Positions 1 to 8,106 of a DNA stretch of 28,169 nt are shown one piece after another; the first letter of the stretch is position 1; the number at the start of each line of letters is the position of its first letter. Below the pieces are notes generated by a model. The model saw only the letters and a list, made by a program, of their open reading frames with translations. It ran no database searches and was not told the origin of the DNA. This stretch comes from CAZGVW01 sp964529265. GTDB taxonomy: Bacteria; Planctomycetota; Phycisphaerae; Phycisphaerales; UBA1924. The position numbers were made by a program, and so were the translations under genes. Where the stretch lies: positions 1 to 28,169 of the forward strand of contig CAZGVW010000095.1 in NCBI GenBank assembly GCA_964529265.1, written 5' to 3'.

Positions 1-2
1 TC

Positions 3-1250
3 ATCGTGCGCGACACGGCGACCGAGTTCACGAGATTCGGCCACATCGTCATCCTCGTGCTCATCCAGCTGGGCGGCCTGGGCATGGTGTTCTTCGGCGC
101 CCTGCTGACCATGTTCCTGGGGGGCGACCTCGGGCTGCGCGGCTCGCGGGTGTTCGCATCATCGGGTGAGGCGTCGGGGGGGCCGCGCGCCCTTCAGAGG
201 CTCATTGCGTTTATCGCCGCGGCGGTGTTCACGTTCGAGGCGATCGGCGCGGCGGCGCTGTATTTCGGCCTGCCGGAGACATGGACCGGCGCGCCGGACA
301 TGCAGCGGCCCGGAGATCGGCTGTTCCACTCGGTCTTCTTCTCGGTTTCGGCATTCTGCAACGCCGGCTTTGCGACGACGCCGAACAGCCTGAGCGGGCT
401 GCGCGGGCACTGGACGTCGCACCTGGTCGTGGCGCCGCTCATCGTCATCGGGGGGCTGGGGTTCCCTGTGCTCCTCAATCTCTGGCGCGTCGTCGTGTCG
501 CGCATCCGCAGAAGACGGCTCGACCGGAGCGGCGCCCTCATCCGCCTCTCGCTGCACACGAGGCTCGCAGTCACGGCCACCGTGGTCCTGTATCTGTTCG
601 GCCTGGCCCTGCTCACGTTCGACCGCATGTTCGAGGGCGGGCAGGCCCTGTGGCCGGCGCTGCTCGACGGGCACTTCATGTCCATCTCGCCCCGCACGGC
701 GGGGTTCGAGACGGTCCCCCCGGCGTCTTTCGGGCCCCTCGGCCGGTTCACGATGATCATCCTGATGTTCATCGGCGGCTGTCCGGGCAGCGCGGCGGGA
801 GGAGTGAAGACCATCGTCTTCTCCGTGCTCGCGGTGACCGTCTGGGCCACGATCGTGGGCAATCGGAGCGCTCGCATGTACCGCCGCACGATCCCCGACG
901 AGGTCATTCGCAAAGCGGCGACGCTCATCACGCTCGGCGTGCTCAGCGTTGCCATCGTGACGGGCGCCCTGACGGCGACGGAATCAGCCCGGCGCAACGC
1001 GGCAAGGGAATCGCACGAGTTCCCGCCGACCACGGAGGCCCTGCTGTTCGAGGCCGTCTCGGCGTCGTCCACCGTGGGCCTGTCCCTCGGGCCGACGCCC
1101 AACCTGACAAACGAAGGGAAGGCCATCATCACCGCGGCCATGTTCCTCGGCCGCCTCGGCCCGCTTGTGGTGCTGGTGGCGATCGTCAGCGTCGCGCGCC
1201 GGCCGCGGCCCCGGTACGAGTATCCCGAGGAAGACGTTGTGATGAGTTGA
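3..1250 (+). CDS. ktrB: Potassium uptake channel subunit, TrkH/KtrB family (5' truncated by window)
   Basis: Membrane subunit of a Ktr/Trk K+ uptake system. The frame is open to the window edge, so the N-terminus and first pore loop lie outside. At least 415 residues are visible, against about 450-480 for the family. Counting from the GTG at position 6, three of the four pore-loop filters are seen: SAFCNAGF (about 115-122), SPRTAGFETV (228-237) and SASSTVGLSLG (352-362). The conserved intramembrane stretch FIGGCPGSAAGGVKT (about 255-269) is also present. Alternating hydrophobic segments match the M1-P-M2 repeats. The RCK subunit gene follows after 56 nt, which favours a KtrAB-like two-gene operon over a multi-subunit Trk system. 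K+ selectivity and ion coupling are inferred from the family. An ATG-like start inside the window is not needed and should not be taken as the true start. Confidence 0.93.
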   Translation: MVRDTATEFTRFGHIVILVLIQLGGLGMVFFGALLTMFLGGDLGLRGSRVFASSGEASGGPRALQRLIAFIAAAVFTFEAIGAAALYFGLPETWTGAPDMQRPGDRLFHSVFFSVSAFCNAGFATTPNSLSGLRGHWTSHLVVAPLIVIGGLGFPVLLNLWRVVVSRIRRRRLDRSGALIRLSLHTRLAVTATVVLYLFGLALLTFDRMFEGGQALWPALLDGHFMSISPRTAGFETVPPASFGPLGRFTMIILMFIGGCPGSAAGGVKTIVFSVLAVTVWATIVGNRSARMYRRTIPDEVIRKAATLITLGVLSVAIVTGALTATESARRNAARESHEFPPTTEALLFEAVSASSTVGLSLGPTPNLTNEGKAIITAAMFLGRLGPLVVLVAIVSVARRPRPRYEYPEEDVVMS

Positions 1251-1306
1251 CGGAGAAGCCCTCTGCGGAGTCGCGGGGCAAGGCAGCGCGTTAGTCTGGA
1301 GCGGAC

Positions 1307-1996
1307 ATGGAGCGATTCGCCGTCATTGGGCTCGGTCGATTCGGCAGCCGGCTGGCCACCAACCTCGCCGCGGCGGGGGCGGAGGTCATCGCCATCGACA
1401 AGGAGCGGTCGATCGTCGAGGAGTTGCGCGACCAGGTCACGCTCGCCATCGCGCTCGATGCTTCGGACGAGCAGGCCCTCAAGATCCAGGGCGTGGACCA
1501 GGTGGATTGCGCCGTGGTCGGCATGGGCGCCAACTTCGAGGCCAACGCCCTCACCACGGCCCTGCTCAAGTCCCTGCGCGTGCCGAGAGTCATCGCCCGG
1601 GCCCGCACCCGCATGCAGGCGAAGATTCTGGCCCGCATCGGGGCGGATGGGGTCGTCAGTCCCGAGGAGGAAGCCGCGGACCGCTGGGCGCGCCGGCTCC
1701 TGGCGCCCTTCGTGATCGACCACGTTGAACTCGGCGGCGGGTACTCGCTGGTGCAGATGAACACGCCCCCGCCGTGGGCGGGCCGCACCCTTGCGGAACT
1801 CGATCTGCGCAACAAGCACAACGTGACCGTCGTCGCGATCAAGCGGGGTGGCGCGAAGGGCGGCGCTGTGGCAGGCGCGGAATCCGATGATGCGCACGTC
1901 ATCGACCTTCCCCAGCCGACGTCGCGCCTGACGGCCGAGGACACGCTGGTCATCGCCGGCTTCGACAAGGACATCAAGGACCTGCCGCGGGCGTGA
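1307..1996 (+). CDS. ktrA: Potassium uptake regulatory subunit, KtrA/TrkA family (RCK)
   Basis: Cytoplasmic nucleotide-binding ring subunit that gates the membrane channel encoded upstream. The RCK_N Rossmann fold starts at residue 4 with GLGRFG (G8, G10, G13) and an acidic D31 at the end of the second strand, typical for NAD(H)/ADP/ATP binding. The second half (about 135-229) fits an RCK_C domain. The length of 229 aa is normal for KtrA and half that of the duplicated E. coli TrkA. The ATG is preceded by GGAG at 1298-1301 with 5 nt spacing. It lies 56 nt after the channel gene and 55 nt before the S2P gene, all on the same strand, so co-transcription is likely. Family assignment is firm; the nucleotide preference is not visible. 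Confidence 0.94.
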   Translation: MERFAVIGLGRFGSRLATNLAAAGAEVIAIDKERSIVEELRDQVTLAIALDASDEQALKIQGVDQVDCAVVGMGANFEANALTTALLKSLRVPRVIARARTRMQAKILARIGADGVVSPEEEAADRWARRLLAPFVIDHVELGGGYSLVQMNTPPPWAGRTLAELDLRNKHNVTVVAIKRGGAKGGAVAGAESDDAHVIDLPQPTSRLTAEDTLVIAGFDKDIKDLPRA

Positions 1997-2051
1997 GCCG
2001 CCAGTCCCGGGCCGGCCCTGCGCACAACGTCCCGGCAGGAGGAGTCAGCCC

Positions 2052-3188
2052 ATGTTCGGAAAGCGATTCACGCTGTTCAAGGTGTTCGGCTTCGACATCG
2101 GCATCGACCTGTCCTGGTTCTTCATCGTCCTGTTCATCACGTGGACGCTCGCCAAGGCGTACTTCCCAAGCCGGGTGGAAGGCCTGCCAGACACCACCTA
2201 CTGGATCATGGGCGCGACCGGGGCGCTTGGCCTCTTCGCATCCGTCCTGCTGCATGAACTGGGCCACGCGGTGGCGGCCCGCGGGCAGGGCGTCGAGATG
2301 CGCCGCATCACGCTCTTCATCTTCGGCGGCGTCGCCGAAATGAAGGGCGAGCCCAAGAGCCCCATGGCCGAGTTCATCATCGCGATCGCGGGGCCCATCG
2401 TCAGCGCCCTGCTCGCGGGCGCGCTCCTCGGCGCCGGCGTCGTTCTGGCCATGAGCGACATGCCTCCCTCCGCGACGGCCGTCGTGAACTACCTCGGCTT
2501 CATCAACGGCCTCCTCGTCGTGTTCAACATGATTCCCGCGTTCCCGCTCGATGGCGGCCGTGTGCTCCGCTCGGCCCTCTGGGCGTGGAAGGGCGACGTG
2601 CGCTGGGCGACGCGCATCACCTCCGGGCTCGGCGCCCTCTTCGGCGCTGCGCTCATCGCGCTCGGGCTGCTGTTCGCCTTCCGCGGTATGCTCGTGCAGG
2701 GCGTGTGGTGGTTCCTGCTCGGGATCTTCCTCCGCAACGCGGCCCGGATGTCGTACCAGCACGTCATCGTGCGCCGCGCTCTGGAGGGCGAGCCCGTGCG
2801 CCGCTTCATGCGGGCCGATCCCATCACCGTCCCGCCCGATCTCACGATCGACGGCCTCGTGCACGACTACTTCGAGACGCACTTCCACAAGATGTTCCCG
2901 GTGGTGGACTCGAACGCCGCGCTGGTCGGCTGTGTCACCGTCCGCGACGTGGGCAAGGTCTCGCGCGAAGCGTGGCGCCAGACCCCCGTGCGCGACGTCA
3001 TGACCAGTTGCGCCGAGACCAACACCATCTCGCCCGACGCCGACGCCATGGCCGCGATGGCCCGCATGAGCGAGCAGGGCGTCTCGCGCCTCATGGTCGT
3101 GGACGGCGCCATGCGCCTCCTCGGCGTGCTCACCCTGCGCGATCTGCTCCAGTTCCTCTCCCTGCGCGTCGAACTCGAAGGCGAGTGA
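2052..3188 (+). CDS. Site-2 protease family membrane metalloprotease with CBS domain pair
   Basis: Intramembrane zinc metalloprotease of the S2P/RseP superfamily, in the group with C-terminal CBS domains (SpoIVFB/Rip3-like). The zinc motif HELGH is at residues 68-72, and the second-site motif NMIPAFPLDGG is at 159-169, with D167 as the expected third zinc ligand. Around these sit about six hydrophobic segments up to residue 240. Residues about 240-375 form two CBS repeats, which usually bind adenine nucleotides. The 378 aa length is normal for this type. There is no PDZ domain, unlike RseP. A strong ribosome site AGGAGGAG (2037-2044) lies 7 nt before the ATG. The gene follows ktrA by 55 nt; whether the protease relates to K+ or energy status through CBS binding is only a guess. 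The substrate is unknown. Confidence 0.9.
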   Translation: MFGKRFTLFKVFGFDIGIDLSWFFIVLFITWTLAKAYFPSRVEGLPDTTYWIMGATGALGLFASVLLHELGHAVAARGQGVEMRRITLFIFGGVAEMKGEPKSPMAEFIIAIAGPIVSALLAGALLGAGVVLAMSDMPPSATAVVNYLGFINGLLVVFNMIPAFPLDGGRVLRSALWAWKGDVRWATRITSGLGALFGAALIALGLLFAFRGMLVQGVWWFLLGIFLRNAARMSYQHVIVRRALEGEPVRRFMRADPITVPPDLTIDGLVHDYFETHFHKMFPVVDSNAALVGCVTVRDVGKVSREAWRQTPVRDVMTSCAETNTISPDADAMAAMARMSEQGVSRLMVVDGAMRLLGVLTLRDLLQFLSLRVELEGE

Positions 3189-3209
3189 GCACACCCGCCC
3201 GCGCCCGAA

Positions 3210-3644
3210 TCACGACTCCCCCGGCGAACCGCCCAACCGCGCCAGAATCGAAGGCAGCCGCCGGTCAAACGCCCCCCGCGCCAACACCTCATCCGCGCCC
3301 GCCGCCTGCGCCCGAGCCATGAGGCCGGTTTCCACGTGCGGGCCGAACGCCAGAATGTGCATGCAGGGAGTTCGGGGGATCCTGGGAACCCGGGGCCCCG
3401 CCTCCCCCGTTCCGGCGGGTGACGCCTCCGCCGCCCCTTCCTCGCACGCCCGCGCCAGGGCGATCAGTTCAATCGCCGCCTCGCCCGCGTCCAGATCCAC
3501 GATCAGGCTGCGCACCGGGGAATCCGCCAGCCGGGCCCGGAGCATCTCCGGCGTCCGGACCGGCCGGGCCGGGACGCCGAGGTCCTCCGCCGCGGCTTTG
3601 ATGCGGGTCGCCCAGATGAGGTTGCCTGCCAGATACAGTATCAT
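3210..3644 (-). CDS. Stand-alone degenerate receiver-like (CheY-fold) protein
   Basis: A protein of about 144 aa that reads like a response-regulator receiver domain without an output domain. The central strand ends in LIVDLDAGE, where the phospho-acceptor Asp would lie. The C-terminal part GADEVLARGAF resembles the receiver pattern G-A-D-x-x-L-x-K-P-F. The acidic pair expected after strand 1 is absent (MILYLAGNLIWATRI) and the conserved Lys is replaced by Arg, so phosphorylation by the normal route is doubtful: a pseudo-receiver. A loop of about 25 residues rich in Pro, Gly and Ala sits in the middle. I chose the ATG at 3644 because GGGAGGGA lies just upstream; a GTG at 3659 is also in frame. 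It converges with the S2P gene (21 nt apart) and is divergent from gdhA. No partner kinase is in the window. Confidence 0.6.
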   Translation of the reverse strand: MILYLAGNLIWATRIKAAAEDLGVPARPVRTPEMLRARLADSPVRSLIVDLDAGEAAIELIALARACEEGAAEASPAGTGEAGPRVPRIPRTPCMHILAFGPHVETGLMARAQAAGADEVLARGAFDRRLPSILARLGGSPGES

Positions 3645-3785
3645 CCCGATCCCTCCCACCCGGTGGGGGCGTCAATCATCGGTTCGTCGTGCGGCCCGCT
3701 CCGTCGGGTCGTTTTTCACATTGTGTCAAACCCTCGGGACGGCGCGCGAAGGCCGCCCGCACCCGCCTTCGGCGGAGTCACACCC

Positions 3786-5177
3786 ATGGCAAAGGCCAGC
3801 ATCGCCGCCCCAACCGACGCCGGCGTCGTGGACGCCTTCCGCTCCCGCAACGTCTTCGACGAACTGGGAATGGAGCACGATCCCGACAATCTGTACCTGC
3901 AGACGATGGACGCGGTGCTGACCGCGGCGGAAATGCTCGAACTGCCGCACCACGTGCAGATCATCCTCGCTCAGCCCAAGAACGAGATCATGGTCCATTT
4001 CCCCGTCAAGATGAACGACGGGACGTTCAAACTGTTCAAGGGCTACCGAGTCCAGCACAACAACGCCCTCGGCCCCTACAAGGGCGGCATCCGCTTCCAC
4101 CCGGAGGTGAGCCTCGACGACGTGAAGGCCCTCGCGGCCCTCATGACCATGAAGTGCTCCCTCGTGCGCGTGCCCTTCGGCGGCGGCAAGGGCGGCGTGA
4201 AGGTTGATGCCCGCGCGATCGATAAGGACGAACTCATGCGCGTCACGCGCCGGTTCGTCTCCGCCATCGCCAGCCAGATCGGGCCCGATCTCGATATCCC
4301 CGCGCCCGACGTCGGCACCAACGCGCAGGTGATGGCCTGGTTCGCCGACACCTACCAGAACATCGCCGGCGCCGGCCAGCGGCACGATGCCCTGCGCGTG
4401 GTCACCGGCAAGCCCGTCGAGATGGGCGGCTCCGTCGGGCGCGAGAAGGCCACCGGCCAGGGTCTCGTCGACGTGGTGGCGGAAATCCTGCCGCCCATCG
4501 GCCTGCCGCTCGAGGGGCTGAAGGTCGCGATCCTGGGCTTCGGCAACGTCGGCTCCTGGACCGGCCGCCTGCTGCAGCGACTGGGCGCAAAGATCATCGC
4601 CATCGCCGACTACGACGGCGCCATCCGCAACGACCACGGCCTCGACGCCGAAGCCGTGGCCGAGCACTGCCAGACCGTCGGCGGCGTCACCGGCTACGCG
4701 AAGAAACACTCGCTCACCCGCGCCGGAACGAACTCCGAGGCCGGCGCCGAACTCATCAGCGAAGAGGATTTCTACCGCACGAAGTGCGATCTCTTCGTCC
4801 CCGCCGCCCTCGAGCAGATGGTGGACGAGGAGCGCGCCTCCTGGCTCAACTGCACCTACTACGCCGAGGGCGCCAACGCCCCGACCACGCCCACCGGCGA
4901 GCGCCTCATGCTCAAACGCGGAATCGAGATCCTCCCCGCCATCCTCTGCAACGCCGGCGGCGTCACCGTGTCGTACTTCGAGTGGGTGCAGAACAAGAGC
5001 GCCGTGACGTGGGACATCGAGCAGGTGGACCGCGAACTCAACCGCCACATGGTCCTCGCCGCCCGCCGCACCCAACTCGCCCGCCACCGCTACGAGTGCG
5101 ATATGCGCACCGCCGCCTACATCGCCGCGCTCGATCAGATCGGCAAGGTCTACGCGATGCGGGGGATCTTCCCGTAA
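3786..5177 (+). CDS. gdhA: Glutamate dehydrogenase (Glu/Leu/Phe/Val dehydrogenase family)
   Basis: Oxidative deamination of glutamate to 2-oxoglutarate, or the reverse assimilation of ammonium. With the ATG at 3786 the protein has 463 aa. Substrate-domain residues line up with clostridial GDH at a constant offset of 10: K99 (PYKGGIRF), K123, catalytic K135 (GGGKGG) and D175 (PAPDVGTN). The dinucleotide fold follows with GFGNVG (251-256); D275 after the next strand suggests NAD rather than NADP, though this is weak. GGAG at 3773-3776 precedes the ATG. The frame stays open upstream to 3663, but that part looks non-coding. Family is certain. Substrate glutamate rather than another amino acid is inferred from the Lys set and length. 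The gene stands alone between a divergent and a co-directional neighbour. Confidence 0.93.
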   Translation: MAKASIAAPTDAGVVDAFRSRNVFDELGMEHDPDNLYLQTMDAVLTAAEMLELPHHVQIILAQPKNEIMVHFPVKMNDGTFKLFKGYRVQHNNALGPYKGGIRFHPEVSLDDVKALAALMTMKCSLVRVPFGGGKGGVKVDARAIDKDELMRVTRRFVSAIASQIGPDLDIPAPDVGTNAQVMAWFADTYQNIAGAGQRHDALRVVTGKPVEMGGSVGREKATGQGLVDVVAEILPPIGLPLEGLKVAILGFGNVGSWTGRLLQRLGAKIIAIADYDGAIRNDHGLDAEAVAEHCQTVGGVTGYAKKHSLTRAGTNSEAGAELISEEDFYRTKCDLFVPAALEQMVDEERASWLNCTYYAEGANAPTTPTGERLMLKRGIEILPAILCNAGGVTVSYFEWVQNKSAVTWDIEQVDRELNRHMVLAARRTQLARHRYECDMRTAAYIAALDQIGKVYAMRGIFP

Positions 5178-5231
5178 GGCGCCAGGCGAGCCCGCCGCTC
5201 ATATAGGTCACGCCCCGCAGAAAGAGCTGTT

Positions 5232-5250
5232 CGCAGCGGATATCGCTGCG
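5232..5250 (+). terminator. Hairpin after gdhA, possible terminator
   Basis: CGCAGCG (5232-5238) pairs perfectly with CGCTGCG (5244-5250) around a 5-nt loop, 55 nt after the gdhA stop. There is no following T-run, so intrinsic termination is uncertain. Confidence 0.3.
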
Positions 5251-5337
5251 CGCGCGACCCACCCTGAACCCCCCTTCATCACCCCCTCACCCCGCGCTCA
5301 TCCGCCGCCCATATTCCTTCATAAAGCCTCGATCCCC

Positions 5338-5350
5338 CGGAGTCACTCCG
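5338..5350 (+). promoter_or_regulatory. Inverted repeat covering the ribosome site of the PGPGW gene
   Basis: CGGAGTCACTCCG is a perfect 6-bp inverted repeat around one base. It contains the only GGAG before the ATG at 5354. In RNA, a one-base loop would not form as such, but a shorter hairpin could partly hide the ribosome site; in DNA it could be an operator. No direct support for either. Confidence 0.25.
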
Positions 5351-5353
5351 CCA

Positions 5354-5752
5354 ATGCCCTCCCTCAAGCGCGACATCCGCCTCCTCCGCGACGGCGAACC
5401 CGGAACGCGCTTCCGCCGCTTCTACGAAGTTCGACGCCGGCGCCGCTCCGGCCACGCGCACTCCCGCATCCTCACGTTGATCATCGCCGTCGCCCTCATC
5501 CTCCTCGGCGCCGCCATCGGCTGGCTCCCCGGCCCCGGCGGCTTCATCGCCATCTTCGGCCTCGCCCTCTTGGCCACCGAGTTCCGCCCCGCCGCCCGCG
5601 CCCTCGACGCCACCGAAACCACACTCCGCGGCATGTGGCGCCGCTTCAAGGCCCTCGGCCCCCTCGCCAAGAGCGGCATCCTCGCCGGATCCGCCGCCGC
5701 GGCTGTCGGCGCCATCTACCTCGGCTTCCTGCTCATTCAGCAGCAAGGGTGA
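5354..5752 (+). CDS. Small PGPGW-type transmembrane protein
   Basis: A 132-aa membrane protein that matches the family named after its PGPGW motif (putative transmembrane protein). The core has a hydrophobic helix (about 38-56), then GWLPGPGGF (56-64) and a second hydrophobic stretch running to about residue 75. A further helix lies at about 108-127. The N-terminus is rich in Arg (RRRRR around 27-31), which by the positive-inside rule should be cytoplasmic. A region of about 30 residues between the helices is amphipathic. The function of the family is unknown. The ATG is preceded by GGAG within an inverted repeat. It lies 176 nt after gdhA, so linkage to gdhA is weak. Confidence 0.75.
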   Translation: MPSLKRDIRLLRDGEPGTRFRRFYEVRRRRRSGHAHSRILTLIIAVALILLGAAIGWLPGPGGFIAIFGLALLATEFRPAARALDATETTLRGMWRRFKALGPLAKSGILAGSAAAAVGAIYLGFLLIQQQG

Positions 5753-5790
5753 GGCGCACGCGCCGCGCGCCCCTCGCCCCGGTGCACCGC

Positions 5791-5796
5791 TACGAT
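5791..5796 (+). promoter_or_regulatory. Possible -10 box (TACGAT) for a leaderless or near-leaderless transcript
   Basis: TACGAT ends 8 nt before the ATG at 5805. No purine-rich ribosome site is present. If it is a -10 element, transcription would begin at or next to the start codon. A matching -35 is not evident. Confidence 0.3.
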
Positions 5797-5804
5797 CGCT
5801 CCCC

Positions 5805-6785
5805 ATGCCGCATCACCGCGATGCCCCCGCGCACGCCTTCCACGACGGCGGCGCGTGGATGCGATTCTCCCACAACGACACACTCGCCGAGTTCCTGTCT
5901 TCACTCGGCCTGTGGCGCATCGCGCTGATTCTTGCGGGCGTCGTGACGGTGAGCCTGCTCATCATCAATCTGCCCTGGCGCCATCCGCCCGTGGCGCTCA
6001 TCGTCTTCGGAGTCGCCGCCGCCCCACTCGCGGCTGCCGGCGCGATCGAACTCTTCGTCCGCCGCCGCAGACGCCACCGCCTGCATTGGATCCGCGGCGA
6101 ACTCGCCGCGCTCGACACCGCCCCAGAACAGGCCGCGCTCCCGCGCCACGCCGCCCTGCGCATCCGCAATCTGGCCGTCGAATCCGCCGTCATCTGTGCC
6201 CGCTCGCGGCATCCCCTCATCTTCGATGCCGCCTCCCTCCGCCCCGCCCTCGAGCGCTCCGGCGTCTGCCTCCCACGCTGCATCGTGGCCGCGGGCGACT
6301 TCGCGCCCCCGGCCCCACCCGCCGAGTTCTGCGAGCCCGAAGAAGTCTGGTCTCAGGCTCGACGGGCTCGCCGACACCTCATTTCTGTCGGCGCCGGCTT
6401 CGTGGCGCTCATGGTCTTCAACGCGACCGTCAACAGTGCTTCACCCGGCGCTGCGCTGCGCCGCGCCCTGCCGATCACTGTGGGCATGCTGCTCGTCGCG
6501 CTCCCCTCATTCCTCGAATGGGCCGGCCTGCTTCCCGGGGCCCCGCACCTCTACGCCGCGCCGGGCCGCGCCGCGCAACTTCGTCGCAACGAGGCGAAGG
6601 AATGGACCACGCACGATTCAATCCTCGTCGTGCGCAGGCCCTGGACCACCCGCCGCGCTTCCCTTCACTCCGGCGAGAGCGACTCAGTCCCGTTCTCGTT
6701 CCTCCTGCACGAGCACAACTTCAAGCGCCTCTGGTCCCTCTGGATGCACGAAGGCCCACCCGCGCTCCCGATCTTCCCCGGGTAG
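5805..6785 (+). CDS. Unrecognised membrane protein, copy A of a local duplicated family
   Basis: A 326-aa protein I do not recognise. Four hydrophobic segments are visible: about 37-55 and 62-84, then, after a soluble stretch of about 100 residues, about 193-210 and 225-243. The C-terminal 80 residues are soluble and carry AAPGR, EW, DSI, RLWSLW and PIF in order. The same order of motifs, and the soluble middle part (L-A-x-E-x-A ... F-D ... S-G ... P-R ... F-x-P), recur in the broken gene at 8234-9201, so the two are paralogues. No catalytic motif is seen. The start is uncertain: the ATG at 5805 follows a TACGAT box but lacks a ribosome site, and an in-frame ATG at 5859 is possible. It is convergent with the dockerin gene at 6893-7966. 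Confidence 0.7.
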   Translation: MPHHRDAPAHAFHDGGAWMRFSHNDTLAEFLSSLGLWRIALILAGVVTVSLLIINLPWRHPPVALIVFGVAAAPLAAAGAIELFVRRRRRHRLHWIRGELAALDTAPEQAALPRHAALRIRNLAVESAVICARSRHPLIFDAASLRPALERSGVCLPRCIVAAGDFAPPAPPAEFCEPEEVWSQARRARRHLISVGAGFVALMVFNATVNSASPGAALRRALPITVGMLLVALPSFLEWAGLLPGAPHLYAAPGRAAQLRRNEAKEWTTHDSILVVRRPWTTRRASLHSGESDSVPFSFLLHEHNFKRLWSLWMHEGPPALPIFPG

Positions 6786-6854
6786 CGCACGCGACCAGGC
6801 ATCCTGCGCGCACCGCCGTCCCCCATCGACACTGCCTTGTCCCCTTCCGCTCTT

Positions 6855-6882
6855 GCCTATTGCCTATTCCCTATTCCCTATT
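6855..6882 (+). repeat. Tandem heptamer repeat, four units
   Basis: Four units of (G/C)CCTATT in tandem: two GCCTATT then two CCCTATT, followed by a partial GCCT. It sits in the 107-nt gap between two convergent genes and is AT-richer than its surroundings. It could vary in copy number by slippage. Confidence 0.8.
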
Positions 6883-6892
6883 GCCTGCCCCC

Positions 6893-7966
6893 TCACGGAC
6901 ACACCCCCCACGACCCCAGCAGCAGCGCCAGGTCCGCCGCACTCACCTGCCCGTCGCCGTCAAGATCCGCCCCGCACGAATCCGCATCCACGCGGCACAC
7001 ATACGCCACGCTGCTGATCCGCAGCAGGTCGGCGTCCGCCCGGATCGTGAACCGCTTCGTCGGCGAACCGAGAAAATGAGCGTTGAGATAGAACAATCCA
7101 CCGCCCGAGACAGGCGTCTGCCCCAGTGAGAAGCCCTCGGGCGTGCCGGCCTGCACCACCGCCTCCCCGGCAAGGCCATCGCCATCCAGGTTCCCCGCGG
7201 CGGGGACGAACCACCAGATGTGCTCCGGCGTCACACCTTGAAACTCGAATGTCAGTTCCTCTGTCATGTCGAGGGCGTTGTCGGCGAAGCCGCCCACCAC
7301 GCCGAGCCCGTTCAGGTTCAGCACGTTGACCGTCCCCGGGAAGCCGACCACGTCGCGCGCCGTCACGCGCAGCGGCCCGACATCCAACTGGCCCGTCGTG
7401 AACGTGCCCAGGTTCGTGAAGTCCGCCACCGTCGCCGGATCCGAAACGTGGTACGAAACGCTCGACAGGATCATCGTGTCCGCGTCCGCTCGCACGTCGA
7501 AGCCGGAAATGGGAGCGCCATCGGCGATCTGCGTGACGTACACACCCGGTCTGTCCGCAATCGGCGCAAAAGTGTGAAACGCCCCGCCCGGTCCGAACGC
7601 GCTCACGATGGCTTCGCCCGCGGAGCCGTCGCCATCGAGGTTCCCCTGCGATGCGAACGTCACCCACACGTGGTCCGCGAGGAACGAGTCGAACCGGAAC
7701 TCCAGCGTCTCCGTCGTGTCAAGCCCGTTGTTCGTGAAGCCCCCGACCACGCCCAGCCCATTCAGGTTGAGCACGTTGACGACCCCCGGCGAGCCGCCGG
7801 CGTCTCGAGCCGTCACTTTGACGCCGTTCACGGTCAGCGTCGCCGTCGTAAACGTGCCCTGCCCGCGGAAATCCGCGATCACGGCGTCCGCCTCCGCGCG
7901 GGCCGCGCCGCCGCTGCACAACGCGGCCGCCGCCGCCGCCAGAATGTTCCTGCTGCTCTGATGCAT
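6893..7966 (-). CDS. Secreted protein with two identical-length 150-residue repeats and C-terminal dockerin-like motif
   Basis: A 357-aa protein with a signal peptide (Ala-rich core about 8-24). Two domains follow with an exact 150-residue period and no indels: ADF at 31-33 and 181-183, VNVLNLNGLGVVGGF at 63-77 and 213-227, NLDGDG at 109-114 and 259-264, RADAD at 159-163 and 309-313. The tail has one calcium-loop motif DLDGDGQVSAADLALLL (334-350) and ends GSWGVCP, as in the other two dockerin proteins here. The domain itself I cannot name. The ATG at 7966 has AAGGAG 8 nt upstream (minus strand), which overrules an in-frame extension to 8173. It separates the two copies of the duplicated membrane family. 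Likely exported; ligand unknown. Confidence 0.82.
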   Translation of the reverse strand: MHQSSRNILAAAAAALCSGGAARAEADAVIADFRGQGTFTTATLTVNGVKVTARDAGGSPGVVNVLNLNGLGVVGGFTNNGLDTTETLEFRFDSFLADHVWVTFASQGNLDGDGSAGEAIVSAFGPGGAFHTFAPIADRPGVYVTQIADGAPISGFDVRADADTMILSSVSYHVSDPATVADFTNLGTFTTGQLDVGPLRVTARDVVGFPGTVNVLNLNGLGVVGGFADNALDMTEELTFEFQGVTPEHIWWFVPAAGNLDGDGLAGEAVVQAGTPEGFSLGQTPVSGGGLFYLNAHFLGSPTKRFTIRADADLLRISSVAYVCRVDADSCGADLDGDGQVSAADLALLLGSWGVCP

Positions 7967-8106
7967 CTCGATTTCTCCTTGTTCCAGAAAGCCCACGGCA
8001 GGCGGCACGGCGCCGGCCGCTCCAACGCGCCCTGCCCGCCCCCCCCCAATCCGAAAACCACCGCCACCGCCCGACACGATTTTCCCCGCGCCCTTCTGAG
8101 TGGTGG

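Noticed and set aside
194..1897. 567-codon open frame antisense to the K+ uptake genes
   Set aside because: Fully antisense to ktrB and ktrA, which have clear family motifs; no motif of its own; typical of high-GC shadow frames.
3724..3729. TTGACA on the minus strand upstream of the receiver-like gene
   Set aside because: No -10-like hexamer at 16-18 nt; the expected position reads CGACGG.
3726..5087. 453-codon frame antisense to gdhA
   Set aside because: Asp/Glu/Ala/Gly-rich composition caused by the codon pattern of gdhA on the other strand; no domain.
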